DNA of 64,000 bases. Source: [Mycobacterium] fortunisiensis (GTDB lineage Bacteria > Actinomycetota > Actinomycetes > Mycobacteriales > Mycobacteriaceae). Location of the stretch: positions 186,001-250,000 of the forward strand of contig NZ_VOMB01000002.1 of NCBI RefSeq assembly GCF_019050325.1, given 5' to 3'. Made by a program: the position numbers and the translations under genes. Position 1 is the stretch's first letter; each line of letters begins with the position of its first letter. Below are positions 9,128-19,561 of the stretch, piece after piece. The notes beneath the pieces are model-generated. The model had not been told where the DNA came from and searched no databases. It saw nothing but the letters and a program-made list of their open reading frames with translations.

Positions 9128-12100
9128 ATGAAACGCTTAGCTGACTTTGTGGTGCGATGGCCCTGGGCGGTGATCGGCATCTGGGCTGCGTTGCTGGTCG
9201 CCCTCCCGCTGGCCTGCCCGTCTCTCGGTGAGATGGCCGAGAAGCATCCGCTCGCGATTTTGCCGAGTGACGCACCGTCGAGTGTCGCCGCGGCGAAGAT
9301 GACCGAGGCTTTCCACGAAACCAGCAACGACGACCTCATGTTGATCGCGTTGATCAACGAGGACGGGCTGGGACCGGCCGACGAGGCGGCGTACCGCAAG
9401 CTGGTCGACGCGCTGCACGATGACCAGGCCGATGTGGTGAGCGTGCAGGATTTCGTCAGCACCCCGCAGTTGCGGAATTTCTTGACCAGTGAAGACAAGA
9501 CCACCTGGGTGCTCCCGGTGGGCCTGACCGGTGAGCTGGGCACGCCGCGGGCGATCGACTCGTTCAACCGAGTGTCCGACATCGTCGAACGCACCACCGC
9601 AGGCAGCCCGCTGGAAGTGCACGTCACGGGCCCTGCGGCCACCGCCGCTGATCTCACCGTGGCCGGCCAGCAGGACCGGCTGCCGATCGAACTGGCGATC
9701 GCCGTGCTGGTGCTGGCGGTGCTGTTGCTGGTGTACCGCAGCGCCGTCACGATGCTGCTGCCGCTGATCACGATCGGCACCTCCCTGCTGATTGCGCAGG
9801 CGGTGGTGGCCGGCTTCTCTGCGCTCACCGGTGCGGGTGTCTCGAACCAGTCCGTGGTGTTCCTGAGCGCGATCATGGCCGGCGCCGGAACCGACTATGC
9901 GGTCTTCCTGATCAGCCGATATCACGACTATCTGAGATCGGGTAGTGGGTACGACGAGGCGGTGCGGGCCGCGATGCTGTCGATCGGCAAGGTCATCACC
10001 GCCTCCGCCGCCACGGTCGGGCTGACGTTCCTGTTGCTGAGCTTCACCAAGATGGGCGTGTTCCGAACCGTCGGAACGTCGGCGGCGATCGGGATCGGCG
10101 TCGCCTACCTCGCCGGCCTGACCTTGCTGCCGGCCATCTTGACGCTGGCCGGGCCGCGCGGCTGGATCAAGCCGCGACGGGAACTGACCTCGCGGTTCTG
10201 GCGGCGTTCGGGGATCCGCATCGTGCGCCGGCCAGTGCCGCACCTCGTCGCCAGTCTGCTGGTGCTGGCGTTGCTGGCCGGCTTCGCGATCTTCGCGCAG
10301 TACAACTACGACGACCGCAAGGTCGTGGAGGCCTCGGCGCCGAGTTCGATCGGCTACGCCGCGGTGGAGAAACATTTCCCGATCGCCCAGTCGATCCCCG
10401 AGTACATCCTGATCCAGTCGCCGCACGACCTGCGTACCCCGCGGGCCCTGGCCGATCTGGAGCAACTGGCCTCCCGGGTGGCGCAGCTGCCCGACGTCGG
10501 TCTGGTCAGCGGCATCACCCGGCCGCTGGGGGAGGTGCCCGACGAGTTCCGGGCGACGTTCCAGGCCGGCATCGTCGGTGACCGGCTGGCCGACGGTTCC
10601 AGCCAGATCGACAAGCGCACCGGGGATCTCAACCGGCTCGCGTCCGGGGCGGACACGTTGGCCGACACCCTGGCCGACGTGCGCCAACAAATCAATCAGG
10701 TGGCGCCCAGTTTGCAGAGTGTGGTCGACACGTTCTCCTCGGTGCGTACCGAATACGGTGGCGACCGGCTGGTGAAGGACGTCGACACCGCCGCCAAGCT
10801 CGTGGACAGCGTCAACGCGTTGGCCCTTTCCATGGGTTACAACTTTTCGGCCGTCAAGAACATCTTCGGCTGGATCGGCCCGGTGCTGGCGGCGCTGCAG
10901 AACAACGCGGTGTGCGATGCCAATCCGTCGTGCGCCGACACCCGCATCCAGTTCCAGCGGCTGATGGATGCGAACCAGGACGGCAGCCTCGACCACATCA
11001 ACGACCTTGCCCATCAACTCCAGGGCAGTGACAAGCAATCGCTCAACGCCACGGTCACCAAGCTGAACAATGCGGTTGCCAGTGTCAACAAGGCGGTCAA
11101 GGCCATGGGGATGAACTCCCCCGGCGGCCCGCAGGCCGGCTTGAAAGGCCTGCAGTCGGGCGCCAACCGTTTGGCCGGCGGCAGCCGGGAGGTGGCCGGC
11201 GGCGTGGATGAGCTGGTCAAGCAGATCAAGGTGATCTCGGCCGGATTGGACCAGGCCTCGTCGTTCCTGTTGTCGATGCGCAGCGACGCCGCGGACCCGG
11301 CGCAGGCGGGGTTCAACATCCCGCCCGAGGTGCTGGGCATGGAGGACTTCAAGAAGGCTTCCGCGGCGTACGTCTCGCCGGATGGCCGCTCGGTGCGTTA
11401 TCTGGTGCAGACGAAGCTCAATCCGTTCAGCCCCGAGGCGATGGACCAGGTCAATCAGATCCAGGACATCGCGCGCGGGGCTCAGCCGAACACCGCGCTG
11501 GCCGACGCCACCATTTCGATGGGCGGGTTCCCCGCCGCGCTGCGCGACACCCGCGACTACTACCAGCAGGACATCCGGTTCATCATCGCCGCGACCATCA
11601 TCGTCGTGATGATGATCTTGATGGTGCTGTTGCGTTCCCTCGTCGCGCCGCTCTATCTGGTCGGCTCGGTGGTGGTCTCGTACTTCGCCGCGCTCGGCGT
11701 CGGTGTCCTGGTGTTCCAGGTGATACTCGGCCAGCATCTGCACTGGAGCGTGCCACCGTTGGCGTTCGTGGTGCTGGTCGCGGTGGGTGCCGACTACAAC
11801 ATGCTGTTGATTTCACGAATGCGCGACGAGTCTCCGCACAGCTTGCGGTACGGCATCATCCGCACCTTGAGTTCGACCGGAGGGGTGATCACGGCGGCGG
11901 GCCTGATCTTCGCCGCGTCGGTGGGCGGTCTGATGTTCTCCAGTATCGGCATCGTGATCCAGGGCGGGTTCATCATCGGTGTGGGGATCTTGCTGGACAC
12001 CTTCGTGGTACGCACCATCACGGTGCCCGCCATCGCCACCCTGATCGGCCAGGCGAACTGGTGGCCGTCACGGCTACAACCACGGCGGACGTCAGCTGAC

Positions 12101-12139
12101 CTACCGCCGCCGGCCGAACCCGCCGGGCAGCTGGGTTAG
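9128..12139 (+). CDS. mmpL10: MmpL10-type RND lipid transporter
   Basis: 1,003 residues, the usual MmpL size, inner membrane. The N-terminus enters a first membrane helix, followed by a large periplasmic loop, helices around 190-360, a second long periplasmic domain (about 390-810) and a final helix bundle (about 815-970). The paired Asp-Tyr proton-relay motifs of MmpL proteins are present: GAGTDYAVFLISR near 254 and VGADYNMLLISR near 887. In the TPP pathway MmpL10 exports the diacyltrehalose precursor to the periplasm for final acylation. The gene lies between papA3 and the PE-PPE acyltransferase gene, exactly as in TPP loci. The long reading frame on the opposite strand is a shadow of this GC-rich gene. 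Confidence 0.9.
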   Translation: MKRLADFVVRWPWAVIGIWAALLVALPLACPSLGEMAEKHPLAILPSDAPSSVAAAKMTEAFHETSNDDLMLIALINEDGLGPADEAAYRKLVDALHDDQADVVSVQDFVSTPQLRNFLTSEDKTTWVLPVGLTGELGTPRAIDSFNRVSDIVERTTAGSPLEVHVTGPAATAADLTVAGQQDRLPIELAIAVLVLAVLLLVYRSAVTMLLPLITIGTSLLIAQAVVAGFSALTGAGVSNQSVVFLSAIMAGAGTDYAVFLISRYHDYLRSGSGYDEAVRAAMLSIGKVITASAATVGLTFLLLSFTKMGVFRTVGTSAAIGIGVAYLAGLTLLPAILTLAGPRGWIKPRRELTSRFWRRSGIRIVRRPVPHLVASLLVLALLAGFAIFAQYNYDDRKVVEASAPSSIGYAAVEKHFPIAQSIPEYILIQSPHDLRTPRALADLEQLASRVAQLPDVGLVSGITRPLGEVPDEFRATFQAGIVGDRLADGSSQIDKRTGDLNRLASGADTLADTLADVRQQINQVAPSLQSVVDTFSSVRTEYGGDRLVKDVDTAAKLVDSVNALALSMGYNFSAVKNIFGWIGPVLAALQNNAVCDANPSCADTRIQFQRLMDANQDGSLDHINDLAHQLQGSDKQSLNATVTKLNNAVASVNKAVKAMGMNSPGGPQAGLKGLQSGANRLAGGSREVAGGVDELVKQIKVISAGLDQASSFLLSMRSDAADPAQAGFNIPPEVLGMEDFKKASAAYVSPDGRSVRYLVQTKLNPFSPEAMDQVNQIQDIARGAQPNTALADATISMGGFPAALRDTRDYYQQDIRFIIAATIIVVMMILMVLLRSLVAPLYLVGSVVVSYFAALGVGVLVFQVILGQHLHWSVPPLAFVVLVAVGADYNMLLISRMRDESPHSLRYGIIRTLSSTGGVITAAGLIFAASVGGLMFSSIGIVIQGGFIIGVGILLDTFVVRTITVPAIATLIGQANWWPSRLQPRRTSADLPPPAEPAGQLG

Positions 12140-12196
12140 CGCGGCACGGTCATGTATGTGAAACTACGAAACGAAGCAATGCGGGCAGGGGTAGAG

Positions 12197-13309
12197 ATGA
12201 AGAAGCTACTCGCAGGACTCTCGGTGCTGGTAACTGCCGGTGTCACAGGATGTTTCGGCGCCGGCTCGGCGAGTGCGGATGACGCGCAGCCGCCCGCCCC
12301 GGCTCCCGCACCGTCGGACCCGGGTACCGCGTACGCCCTCGGTGGCGCCCACGTTCTCGGTATTCCCTATGACGAGTACATCCGGATGACCGGTGAGCAG
12401 TGGTTCCCCGGGATGAAACGGGTGAAGGTCGACTACCCGGCGGGACAGGTGCAGGGCCACACCCTGGAACGGTTCTTCCCCGGAATCGGCGCGATCGGCG
12501 AACAGATCTATCCAGGCATCGGTCTCGACGGTCCGAGCATCGGCGAGTCGGTCGACGAGGGAGAGGGAAACCTCGACGCGGCAATCCGCGCCGGCGGCAA
12601 GGGACGAGCGATGGGGCTGTCCGAGGGAGCGCTGGTGCTCAACGCCGTGAAGACGCGACTGGCCAATGACCCGACTGCGCCGCCGCCGGATCAGCTGTCC
12701 TTCGCCACGTTCGGCGACCCGATCGCCAGGCATCCCTTCGGCGAGAGCTTCTTGACCCAGAACTTTCCGGTCGGCAGTGTCGTGCCGTTCATGGACTACC
12801 GCATTCCGGCTCCCGTGGAGAGCCAGTACCACACCGACCAGTTCGTCTCTGCCTACGACAGCATCGCCGACTGGCCGGACCGGCCGGACCACTGGATGAG
12901 CGTCATCAACGCGATCGCCGGGCTGGCCACCGGTCACACCGCGATCGCGTTCACCAATCCGAGCAATGTGCCGGCGCAGAACATCAGGACGACGGTCAAC
13001 TCGAAGGGTGCGACGACGACGACGTACCTGGTCCCCGAGGAGCACCTGCCGCTGGTGTTGCCGTTCAAATACCTCGGATATGACGAGGGCACGTTGAATC
13101 AGCTCGACGCGATTCTGCAGCCCCGAGTCGATGCGGGGTATTCACGTAACGACGACCCGGCTACCGCACCGATCACCGTGGATCCGGTGAACGGCTTCGA
13201 CCCCGCGGAGGTCACCGCACCGGCCAACGATGCGACGTTCGGTGGCGGCACCGATCCCATGTCGGAGATCGCCAACGGTGCCTTGTCCCTGCTCAACGGT
13301 GGACGCTGA
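12197..13309 (+). CDS. Exported PE-PPE-domain (serine hydrolase fold) acyltransferase of the TPP locus
   Basis: 370 residues from the ATG at 12197, which follows an AGGGG-type ribosome site; upstream in-frame ATGs exist at 12152 and 12179. The N-terminus [15 protein letters not shown] is a signal peptide. It ends either at a Sec-type ASA/DD site or, alternatively, at a lipobox-like VTGC. The remainder is a PE-PPE domain with nucleophile motif GLSEG near residue 141, but there is no N-terminal PE domain. In TPP biosynthesis the equivalent protein (called PE) works outside the membrane, moving acyl chains between diacyltrehalose molecules to form TPP. It sits 57 bp after mmpL10. Function is inferred from locus and fold. 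Confidence 0.8.
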   Translation: MKKLLAGLSVLVTAGVTGCFGAGSASADDAQPPAPAPAPSDPGTAYALGGAHVLGIPYDEYIRMTGEQWFPGMKRVKVDYPAGQVQGHTLERFFPGIGAIGEQIYPGIGLDGPSIGESVDEGEGNLDAAIRAGGKGRAMGLSEGALVLNAVKTRLANDPTAPPPDQLSFATFGDPIARHPFGESFLTQNFPVGSVVPFMDYRIPAPVESQYHTDQFVSAYDSIADWPDRPDHWMSVINAIAGLATGHTAIAFTNPSNVPAQNIRTTVNSKGATTTTYLVPEEHLPLVLPFKYLGYDEGTLNQLDAILQPRVDAGYSRNDDPATAPITVDPVNGFDPAEVTAPANDATFGGGTDPMSEIANGALSLLNGGR

Positions 13310-13334
13310 CCGCGCCACCGAGTCAACGGATTCG

Positions 13335-15119
13335 ATGAGTTACTACGGACGTGAAGTGACGCCGATGATGCCCATATCCCAATCGCCCATCCTGTCGATG
13401 CTGCACGGACGTGCCAGCATGCGGCCCAACGATATTGCCTTTACCTTCACCGACTACGTCGACGATTCGGCGGGTGTCTCGGTGAGCGTGACGTGGTCAC
13501 AACTGTCCCGTCGCACGATGAACGTGGCCCGCGAGATCCGCCTGCACGGCGTGGTCGGCGACCGCGCGGTGATCCTCGCCCCGCAGGGCCTGGAATACAT
13601 CCTGGCCTTCCTGGGCTCCATGCAGGCCGGGCTGATCGCGGTGCCGCTGCCGCTGCCGCACCGCGGCTCGAGCCACGACCGGGTGAGTGCGGTGTTCGCC
13701 GACACCACGCCGGCGGTGGTTCTCACCACGAGCGCGGCGGCGCCCGACGTCGGCGATTACATCGATCAGTCGCCACTGGACGTCGCACCGAAGATCGTCG
13801 AGATCGATTTGTTGGATCTGGACGCCGATCACGGTTCCGGCAGTGGCCCGGATGCCGGCGCCGAGTTCCCCACCACGGCGTATCTGCAGTACAGCTCCGG
13901 GTCGACCCGGCTGCCGACCGGGGTGATGATTTCGCACCGCAATCTCCAGGCGAATTTCGAGCAGCTGATGCGCTGCTTCTTCAGCGAAGGCCAGGTGCAA
14001 GCGACGACCAATGCCACGATCGTGTCGTGGTTGCCCTTCTACCACGACATGGGTCTGGTGTTGGGTGTCTGTGCGCCCATCCTGAGTGGCTATTCCGCGG
14101 TGCTGACCAGCCCGCTGGCGTTCCTGGAGAAGCCGTCGCGGTGGGTGAGGGCGCTCGGCGAGAATCCCCGGGCTTTTTCCGCAGCACCCAACTTCGCCTT
14201 CGATCTGGCCGCGCGCAAGACGTCCGACAGCGACCTGGCCGGGCTCGATCTCGGTGGTGTCGTGGGGATCATCAACGGCGCCGAGCGGGTCGAGCCGGCC
14301 ACCCTGGAGCGGTTCGCAGATCGGTTCGCCCACTTCAATTTTCGCGACGACATGCTACGTCCGTCGTACGGGCTGGCGGAGGCCACCGTCTTCGTGGCGA
14401 CCGGCACCTGGAGTGAATCGTCGGAGACTTACTTCGATGCCGACGAGTTGTCGGCCGGCCGCGCCAAAAGCTGTGCCCGTGGCAGCGGGTCCGCGCTGGT
14501 CAAATACCAGATCCCGCAGTCGCCGATGGTGCGGATCGTGGACGGTGAGACCAACCGGGAATGTGCGTCGGATGTGGTCGGCGAGATCTGGGTGCACGGC
14601 GAGAACGTCGCGTCCGGCTACTGGAGCCGTCCCCCGGAAGAGCAGGGATGCTTCGGCGCCACGCTCGTCGATCCGAGTCCCGGCACCGTCGAGGGGCCCT
14701 GGCTGAAAACTGGCGACCTGGGCTTCATCTCCGGTGGTGAGCTGTTTGTCGTCGGCCGCATCAAGGATCTGCTGATCATCCGCGGGCGCAACCACTATCC
14801 CGAGGACATCGAGGCGACGGTCCAGCAGATCACCGGTGGCCGGGTGGCGGCGATATCGGTGCCGGTGAACAGTACCGAGAAGCTGGTGACCGTCATCGAG
14901 GTCAAGAAGCGCGGCGATGCCGGTGGGGAGGCGGTGCACTGGCTCAGCGGGGTCAAGAGCGAGGTCACCTCCGCGATCTCCAATGCGCACGGCTTGAACG
15001 TCGGCGATCTCGTTCTGGTGCCGCCCGGTTCGATCCCGACGACGACGAGCGGGAAGATCCGCCGCGCCGCGTGTGTAGAGCAGTACCGCCAGGACGAATT
15101 CGCCCGTTTGGACGCCTAA
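13335..15119 (+). CDS. fadD23: Long-chain fatty acyl-AMP ligase FadD23-type
   Basis: 594 residues from the ATG at 13335; ATGs at 13365 and 13368 are equally possible because no start has a strong ribosome site. It is an adenylate-forming enzyme that activates a fatty acid as acyl-AMP and loads it on a PKS. Visible motifs are the AMP-binding loop [11 protein letters not shown] near 185, [11 protein letters not shown], the YGLAEAT region and the C-terminal KTGDLGFI and [20 protein letters not shown] signatures. Sequence and context match FadD23, the TPP-locus ligase that primes Pks. It follows the PE-PPE gene closely and ends 30 bp before the convergent Gap-like gene. Confidence 0.9.
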   Translation: MSYYGREVTPMMPISQSPILSMLHGRASMRPNDIAFTFTDYVDDSAGVSVSVTWSQLSRRTMNVAREIRLHGVVGDRAVILAPQGLEYILAFLGSMQAGLIAVPLPLPHRGSSHDRVSAVFADTTPAVVLTTSAAAPDVGDYIDQSPLDVAPKIVEIDLLDLDADHGSGSGPDAGAEFPTTAYLQYSSGSTRLPTGVMISHRNLQANFEQLMRCFFSEGQVQATTNATIVSWLPFYHDMGLVLGVCAPILSGYSAVLTSPLAFLEKPSRWVRALGENPRAFSAAPNFAFDLAARKTSDSDLAGLDLGGVVGIINGAERVEPATLERFADRFAHFNFRDDMLRPSYGLAEATVFVATGTWSESSETYFDADELSAGRAKSCARGSGSALVKYQIPQSPMVRIVDGETNRECASDVVGEIWVHGENVASGYWSRPPEEQGCFGATLVDPSPGTVEGPWLKTGDLGFISGGELFVVGRIKDLLIIRGRNHYPEDIEATVQQITGGRVAAISVPVNSTEKLVTVIEVKKRGDAGGEAVHWLSGVKSEVTSAISNAHGLNVGDLVLVPPGSIPTTTSGKIRRAACVEQYRQDEFARLDA

Positions 15120-15149
15120 CGGGCGGCGCGTGCGCGGGGCCGGTGGAGT

Positions 15150-15812
15150 CTAGAGCCCGACGAGTCCGGCGATCAGCAGCACACCGCCGACGATCGCCAC
15201 CACTGCGGCGACCTTGCGGTGGCGTTGGGTCTGCAGCCAGGTCTGCAGTGCCGACAGCGTGGCCCGGGTGCGTTCCGGGGCGATCAGGTAAGAGATCAGC
15301 GGAATCTCGACGAGACCGAACGCCACCACGTTGAACAGCAGCAGGGCGCCGACCTGGGTGCTCGCTGCGGCGCCGGACGCGACGATGAGCGCCAGCGCGG
15401 CGAGATAGTCGACCGAGGGCAGCGCGATGCCGAGGCCGGCCACGCTGGCCGTCCACAGCGAATGTCCGCCCAGCAGCTGCTTGGTGCGGGTCATCAGCCA
15501 TCCCGGTTCCCGGTCCGGTTTCGGGGCCAGCAGGGCCGCGGGGCGGCCGGTGGCGAAGAACGCCGCGGCCACCAGCGCCAGCGCCCCCACCACCAGCTGC
15601 ACCCGGGGCAGGGTGAAATGGGCCGAGCCCAGGGCCGGCCGCAGCGCGAACAACACGATCAATCCCACCGCGGTGCCCATCACGAACCCGCCGATGAGAA
15701 ACGCCAGGAGTTGTAGCAGCGGCCGCGGCCGGTTGAGCATCAGGACTGTCATACCGATTCGGAATGGCTCCAGGCTGACTGCGGCGGCCATCACCAGGAG
15801 CGTGATCCACAT
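15150..15812 (-). CDS. Gap-like small integral membrane protein
   Basis: 220 residues with about six hydrophobic segments and almost no soluble domain; a longer basic loop lies near residues 110-125. It resembles the Gap/Sap family of mycobacterial membrane proteins, which are needed for glycolipid display at the surface (first shown for glycopeptidolipids) and are repeatedly found in PKS-mmpL lipid loci. The gene is convergent with fadD23. A role in exporting TPP with MmpL10 is plausible but inferred from position only. Confidence 0.7.
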   Translation of the reverse strand: MWITLLVMAAAVSLEPFRIGMTVLMLNRPRPLLQLLAFLIGGFVMGTAVGLIVLFALRPALGSAHFTLPRVQLVVGALALVAAAFFATGRPAALLAPKPDREPGWLMTRTKQLLGGHSLWTASVAGLGIALPSVDYLAALALIVASGAAASTQVGALLLFNVVAFGLVEIPLISYLIAPERTRATLSALQTWLQTQRHRKVAAVVAIVGGVLLIAGLVGL

Positions 15813-15814
15813 GA

Positions 15815-16384
<570 letters not shown>

Positions 16385-16385
16385 G

Positions 16386-16547
16386 TCAGGGCCGCGCGGC
16401 GAGCTCGTCGCGGTACTTGGCGATGCGCTGTTCGATCTCGTCGGCGTCGGCGGGGCGGCCCTCTTTACGGGCCAGCTCGGCCCGGGCCGACAGTTCCCGG
16501 ATCGCAGTCCGGATCTCGTTGACGCTGTGAGTCTGTCCCATGCTCAT
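16386..16547 (-). CDS. Small charged hypothetical protein, 53 aa
   Basis: Short gene read from the ATG at 16547, preceded by AAAGG. It encodes 53 residues rich in Arg, Glu and Ala (SARAELARKEGRPADADEIE), predicted as two helices, and ends one base past the flavin reductase stop on the opposite strand. Codon third positions are almost all G or C, as expected for a real gene here. No recognised family; a helical binding or regulatory protein is possible but unproven. Confidence 0.6.
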   Translation of the reverse strand: MSMGQTHSVNEIRTAIRELSARAELARKEGRPADADEIEQRIAKYRDELAARP

Positions 16548-16628
16548 GAAGCTGCCTTTCGACGGTGATTGGCTGCTGTGCTTCGAGCCTACGCGCCGAA
16601 CCTTGACGCCGAATGTTCGATGAGCGCC

Positions 16629-16772
16629 TCAGACTTCCTGGAGCCCGATGACGACCTTGCGGAACAGTTGGGTGCCGGCGTCCTTCTGCGCGGGTGGACA
16701 TATGACGCTGACGATCATGCCCCGAACCAGGCCGTAGTAGTCGCACCTGTCCTTGCCTGGTGTCAGCCGAGC
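16629..16772 (-). other. Open frame of 47 codons, possible small gene or gene remnant
   Basis: The frame runs from just after a TAG at 16773-16775 to a TGA at 16629. It has mycobacterial codon bias and reads plausibly (CDYYGLVRGMIVSVICPP). The only ATG (16718) would give a 29-residue product with no clear ribosome site. It is in the same frame as the second micro-ORF of the tandem repeat just upstream. It may be the body of a small gene that lost its start, or a remnant. No family recognised. Confidence 0.3.
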
Positions 16773-16778
16773 CTAGCT

Positions 16779-16840
16779 GTGCTGTTTCCTCTTCGCGCAA
16801 GCGCTCATGCGTGCTGTTTCCTCTTCGCGCAAGCGCTCAT
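16779..16840 (-). repeat. Two tandem copies of a 30-bp sequence, period 32 bp, at the sdhB stop
   Basis: Copies at 16779-16808 and 16811-16840 are identical over 30 bp. On the minus strand each starts ATGAGCGCTTGCGCG and carries an AAGAGGA purine run. The first ATG overlaps the sdhB stop (ATGA). The first micro-ORF (11 codons, MSACAKRKQHA) ends in a TGA that overlaps the ATG of the second, which ends at TAG. Each copy contains the self-complementary core GCGCTTGCGC. Confidence 0.85.
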
Positions 16841-17586
16841 CGGCGGAACAGCTTGTTGCCCAGCCAGACAATCGGGTCATACTTGCGGTCGACCACCCGT
16901 TCCTTCATCGGGATGATGGCGTTGTCGGTGATCTTGATGTGCTCCGGGCACACCTCGGTGCAGCACTTGGTGATGTTGCAGTAGCCCAGGCCGGCTTCTT
17001 CCTGCGCGAGGTCCTTGCGGTCCACGACATCGAGCGGATGCATGTCCAGCTCGGCCAGCCGGATGAAGAACCGCGGCCCGGAGAAGGCCGGCTTGTTCTC
17101 CTCGTGGTCACGCACCACGTGGCAGACGTTCTGGCACAGGAAGCACTCGATGCACTTGCGGAATTCCTGGCTGCGTTCCACATCCTGCTGCTGCATCCGG
17201 TATTCACCGGGCTGCAGATCCTTCGGCGGGGTGAACGACGGGATCTGCCGCGCTTTTTCGTAGTTGAACGACACGTCGGTCACCAGGTCACGCATCACCG
17301 GGAACGTGCGCAGTGGCGTCACAGTGACGGTTTCGTCCGGGTCGAAGGTTGACATCCGGGTCATGCACATCAGGCGTGGGCGGCCGTTGATCTCCGCCGA
17401 GCAGGATCCGCACTTGCCGGCCTTGCAGTTCCACCGCACCGCCAGATCACCGGCCTGGGTGGCCTGCAGCCGGTGGATGATGTCGAGCACCACCTCACCG
17501 TCGTTCACCTCGACGGTGTAATCGTGTAGCTCGCCTCCGGTGTCGTCGCCGCGCCAGACCCGCAGGTTCGCGTTGTACGCACTCAT
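16837..17586 (-). CDS. sdhB: Succinate dehydrogenase 1 iron-sulfur subunit
   Basis: 249 residues. It carries electrons from the flavoprotein to the membrane anchor of Sdh1. All three cluster motifs are present: a [2Fe-2S] site in CKAGKCGSCSAE with the fourth Cys in RLMC, and two C-terminal clusters from CIECFLCQNVC and CCTEVCPEH. The ATG overlaps the sdhA stop (ATGA), so translation is coupled. The sequence is of the actinobacterial Sdh1 type (Rv0247c-like), not the Sdh2 type. Its stop codon is embedded in the 32-bp tandem repeat. Confidence 0.93.
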   Translation of the reverse strand: MSAYNANLRVWRGDDTGGELHDYTVEVNDGEVVLDIIHRLQATQAGDLAVRWNCKAGKCGSCSAEINGRPRLMCMTRMSTFDPDETVTVTPLRTFPVMRDLVTDVSFNYEKARQIPSFTPPKDLQPGEYRMQQQDVERSQEFRKCIECFLCQNVCHVVRDHEENKPAFSGPRFFIRLAELDMHPLDVVDRKDLAQEEAGLGYCNITKCCTEVCPEHIKITDNAIIPMKERVVDRKYDPIVWLGNKLFRR

Positions 17587-19499
17587 GCTCGGCCCTTCCG
17601 ATCGGGGTGCTCAGCCAATTCTTGTTCGGTGTAATACTTTTCGAGTTCGGTCAGTTCGAACGTCGCCAGCAGGTCCTCCCGCATGGGCAGCTGTGACTCG
17701 GGTGTCACCGTCACGTCTGGGACCACCTGGTCCTCCTCGCCGGCGGCCCGGCACACCAGCAGCGTGTTGCGCCAATTGGGGTCCATGTCCGGATAGTCGT
17801 CTCGGGTATGTCCGCCGCGGCTCTCGGTCCGGGCCAGCGCGGCCTTGGCGACGCACTCGCTGACCAGCAGCATGTTGCGCATGTCGATGGCCAGATGCCA
17901 GCCGGGGTTGAAGACGCGACCGCCCTCGACGCTGACGTTGTGCACCCGGGTCCGCAGTTCGGCGAGCTTGCCGAGTGCTTCCTCGATCTCGTCGGCCTTG
18001 CGGATGATGCCGACCAGGTCGTTCATGCACTGCTGCAGCTCGGCGTGCAGTGTGTACGGGTTCTCCGGATGCGCGTGAGATTCGAAGGGCGACAAGGCCA
18101 ATCGGGTGGCCTCGATGATGGCCGCCTCGGAGACGGCGGGTCGTTCCGGCAGCGTCGTCACGTAATCGGCGGCGCCCAGGCCGGCGCGGCGGCCGAACAC
18201 CAGCAGGTCCGAAAGTGAGTTGCCGCCAAGGCGATTCGATCCGTGCATGCCACCCGAGCATTCGCCCGCGGCGAACAGCCCGGGCGTGTCCGCCCCACCG
18301 GTATCCGGATCCACCTCGATACCACCCATCACGTAGTGGCAGGTGGGGCCGACCTCCATCTCGTCCTTGGTGATGTCGACCTCGGCCAACTCCATGAACT
18401 GGTGGTACATCGACGGCAGCCGGCGCTTGATCTCCTCGGTGGACATGCGCGAGGCGATGTCGAGATACACGCCGCCGTGGGGCGAGCCGCGGCCGGCCTT
18501 CACCTCCGAGTTGATCGCCCGGGCCACTTCGTCGCGGGGGAGCAGGTCAGGGGTGCGTCGCGCGGAGTCGTTGTCTTTGAGCCACTGGTCGGCTTCCTCC
18601 TCGGTCTCGGCGTACTGACCTTTGAACACCGCGGGGATGTAGTCGAACATGAACCGCTTGCCCTCGGAGTTCTTGAGCACGCCGCCGTCGCCGCGGACCC
18701 CTTCGGTGACCAGGATCCCCTTCACCGACAGCGGCCAGACCATGCCGGTCGGGTGGAACTGGATGAACTCCATGTTGATCAGGCCGGACCCGGCGCGCAG
18801 CGCCAGGGCGTGGCCGTCGCCGGTGTACTCCCAGGAGTTCGACGACACCTTGAACGATTTGCCGATGCCGCCGGTGGCCAGCACGATCGCCGGGGCCTCG
18901 AACAGTACGAAGTTGCCGCTCTCGCGGTAGTAACCGAACGCCCCGGCGATGCGCTCTCCGTCTTTGATCAACTCGGTGATGCTGGTTTCGTGGAAGACCT
19001 TGATCCGGGCCTCGTAGTCACCGAACTCGGCCTTGTCCTCCTGCTGCAGCGAGACGATCTTCTGCTGCAGCGTGCGGATGATCTCCAGGCCGGTGCGGTC
19101 GCCGACGTGGGCCAACCGCGGGTAGGTGTGTCCACCGAAGTTGCGCTGGCTGATCCGGCCGTCCTTGGTCCGGTCGAACAGCGCGCCATAGCTTTCCAGT
19201 TCCCACACCCGGTCCGGGGCTTCCTGCGCGTGCAGTTCGGCCATCCGCCAGTTGTTGAGGAACTTGCCGCCGCGCATGGTGTCGCCGAAGTGCACCTGCC
19301 AGGAGTCCTTGGTGTTGACGTTGCGCATGGCTGCCGCGCAGCCGCCCTCGGCCATCACGGTGTGTGCCTTGCCGAACAGCGACTTGGTCACCACGGCCAC
19401 CCGCAGACCGCGTTCGCGTGCCTCGATCACCGCGCGCAGGCCTGCTCCACCGGCCCCGATCACGACGACGTCGTAGGAGTGCCGTTCCAACTCACTCAT
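17583..19499 (-). CDS. sdhA: Succinate dehydrogenase 1 flavoprotein subunit
   Basis: 638 residues. It oxidises succinate to fumarate on a covalently bound FAD. Visible features are the N-terminal dinucleotide fold GAGGAGLRA, the FAD-attachment region around KSLFGKAHTVMAEGG, the substrate-domain segments GVYLDIASRM and HGSNRLGGNSLSD, and a late ESRGGHTRDDYPD segment that carries conserved His/Arg residues. Length is normal. It lies between sdhC and sdhB in one operon. The long frame on the other strand is an artefact of GC-rich coding. Confidence 0.95.
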   Translation of the reverse strand: MSELERHSYDVVVIGAGGAGLRAVIEARERGLRVAVVTKSLFGKAHTVMAEGGCAAAMRNVNTKDSWQVHFGDTMRGGKFLNNWRMAELHAQEAPDRVWELESYGALFDRTKDGRISQRNFGGHTYPRLAHVGDRTGLEIIRTLQQKIVSLQQEDKAEFGDYEARIKVFHETSITELIKDGERIAGAFGYYRESGNFVLFEAPAIVLATGGIGKSFKVSSNSWEYTGDGHALALRAGSGLINMEFIQFHPTGMVWPLSVKGILVTEGVRGDGGVLKNSEGKRFMFDYIPAVFKGQYAETEEEADQWLKDNDSARRTPDLLPRDEVARAINSEVKAGRGSPHGGVYLDIASRMSTEEIKRRLPSMYHQFMELAEVDITKDEMEVGPTCHYVMGGIEVDPDTGGADTPGLFAAGECSGGMHGSNRLGGNSLSDLLVFGRRAGLGAADYVTTLPERPAVSEAAIIEATRLALSPFESHAHPENPYTLHAELQQCMNDLVGIIRKADEIEEALGKLAELRTRVHNVSVEGGRVFNPGWHLAIDMRNMLLVSECVAKAALARTESRGGHTRDDYPDMDPNWRNTLLVCRAAGEEDQVVPDVTVTPESQLPMREDLLATFELTELEKYYTEQELAEHPDRKGRA

Positions 19500-19561
19500 G
19501 TATTTCCACTCGCCTTCTTGCGTGTACGTACTTGTCGGCCAAAGAAACTCGGTTGACCGAG

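Noticed and set aside
9137..11743. Very long open frame (868 codons) on the minus strand opposite mmpL10
   Set aside because: It has no protein family pattern, is full of His/Gln/Arg/Gly runs typical of antisense reading in GC-rich genes, and is fully covered by a clear MmpL gene.
16779..16840. CRISPR-like direct repeat of 30 bp
   Set aside because: Only two copies, separated by 2 bp; no spacers.
16569..16916. + strand frame of 115 codons between the small gene and sdhB
   Set aside because: Runs into the tandem repeat and the sdhB 3' end; the opposite strand has better codon usage.
18243..19556. 437-codon + strand frame opposite sdhA
   Set aside because: Antisense shadow of a well-conserved flavoprotein gene.
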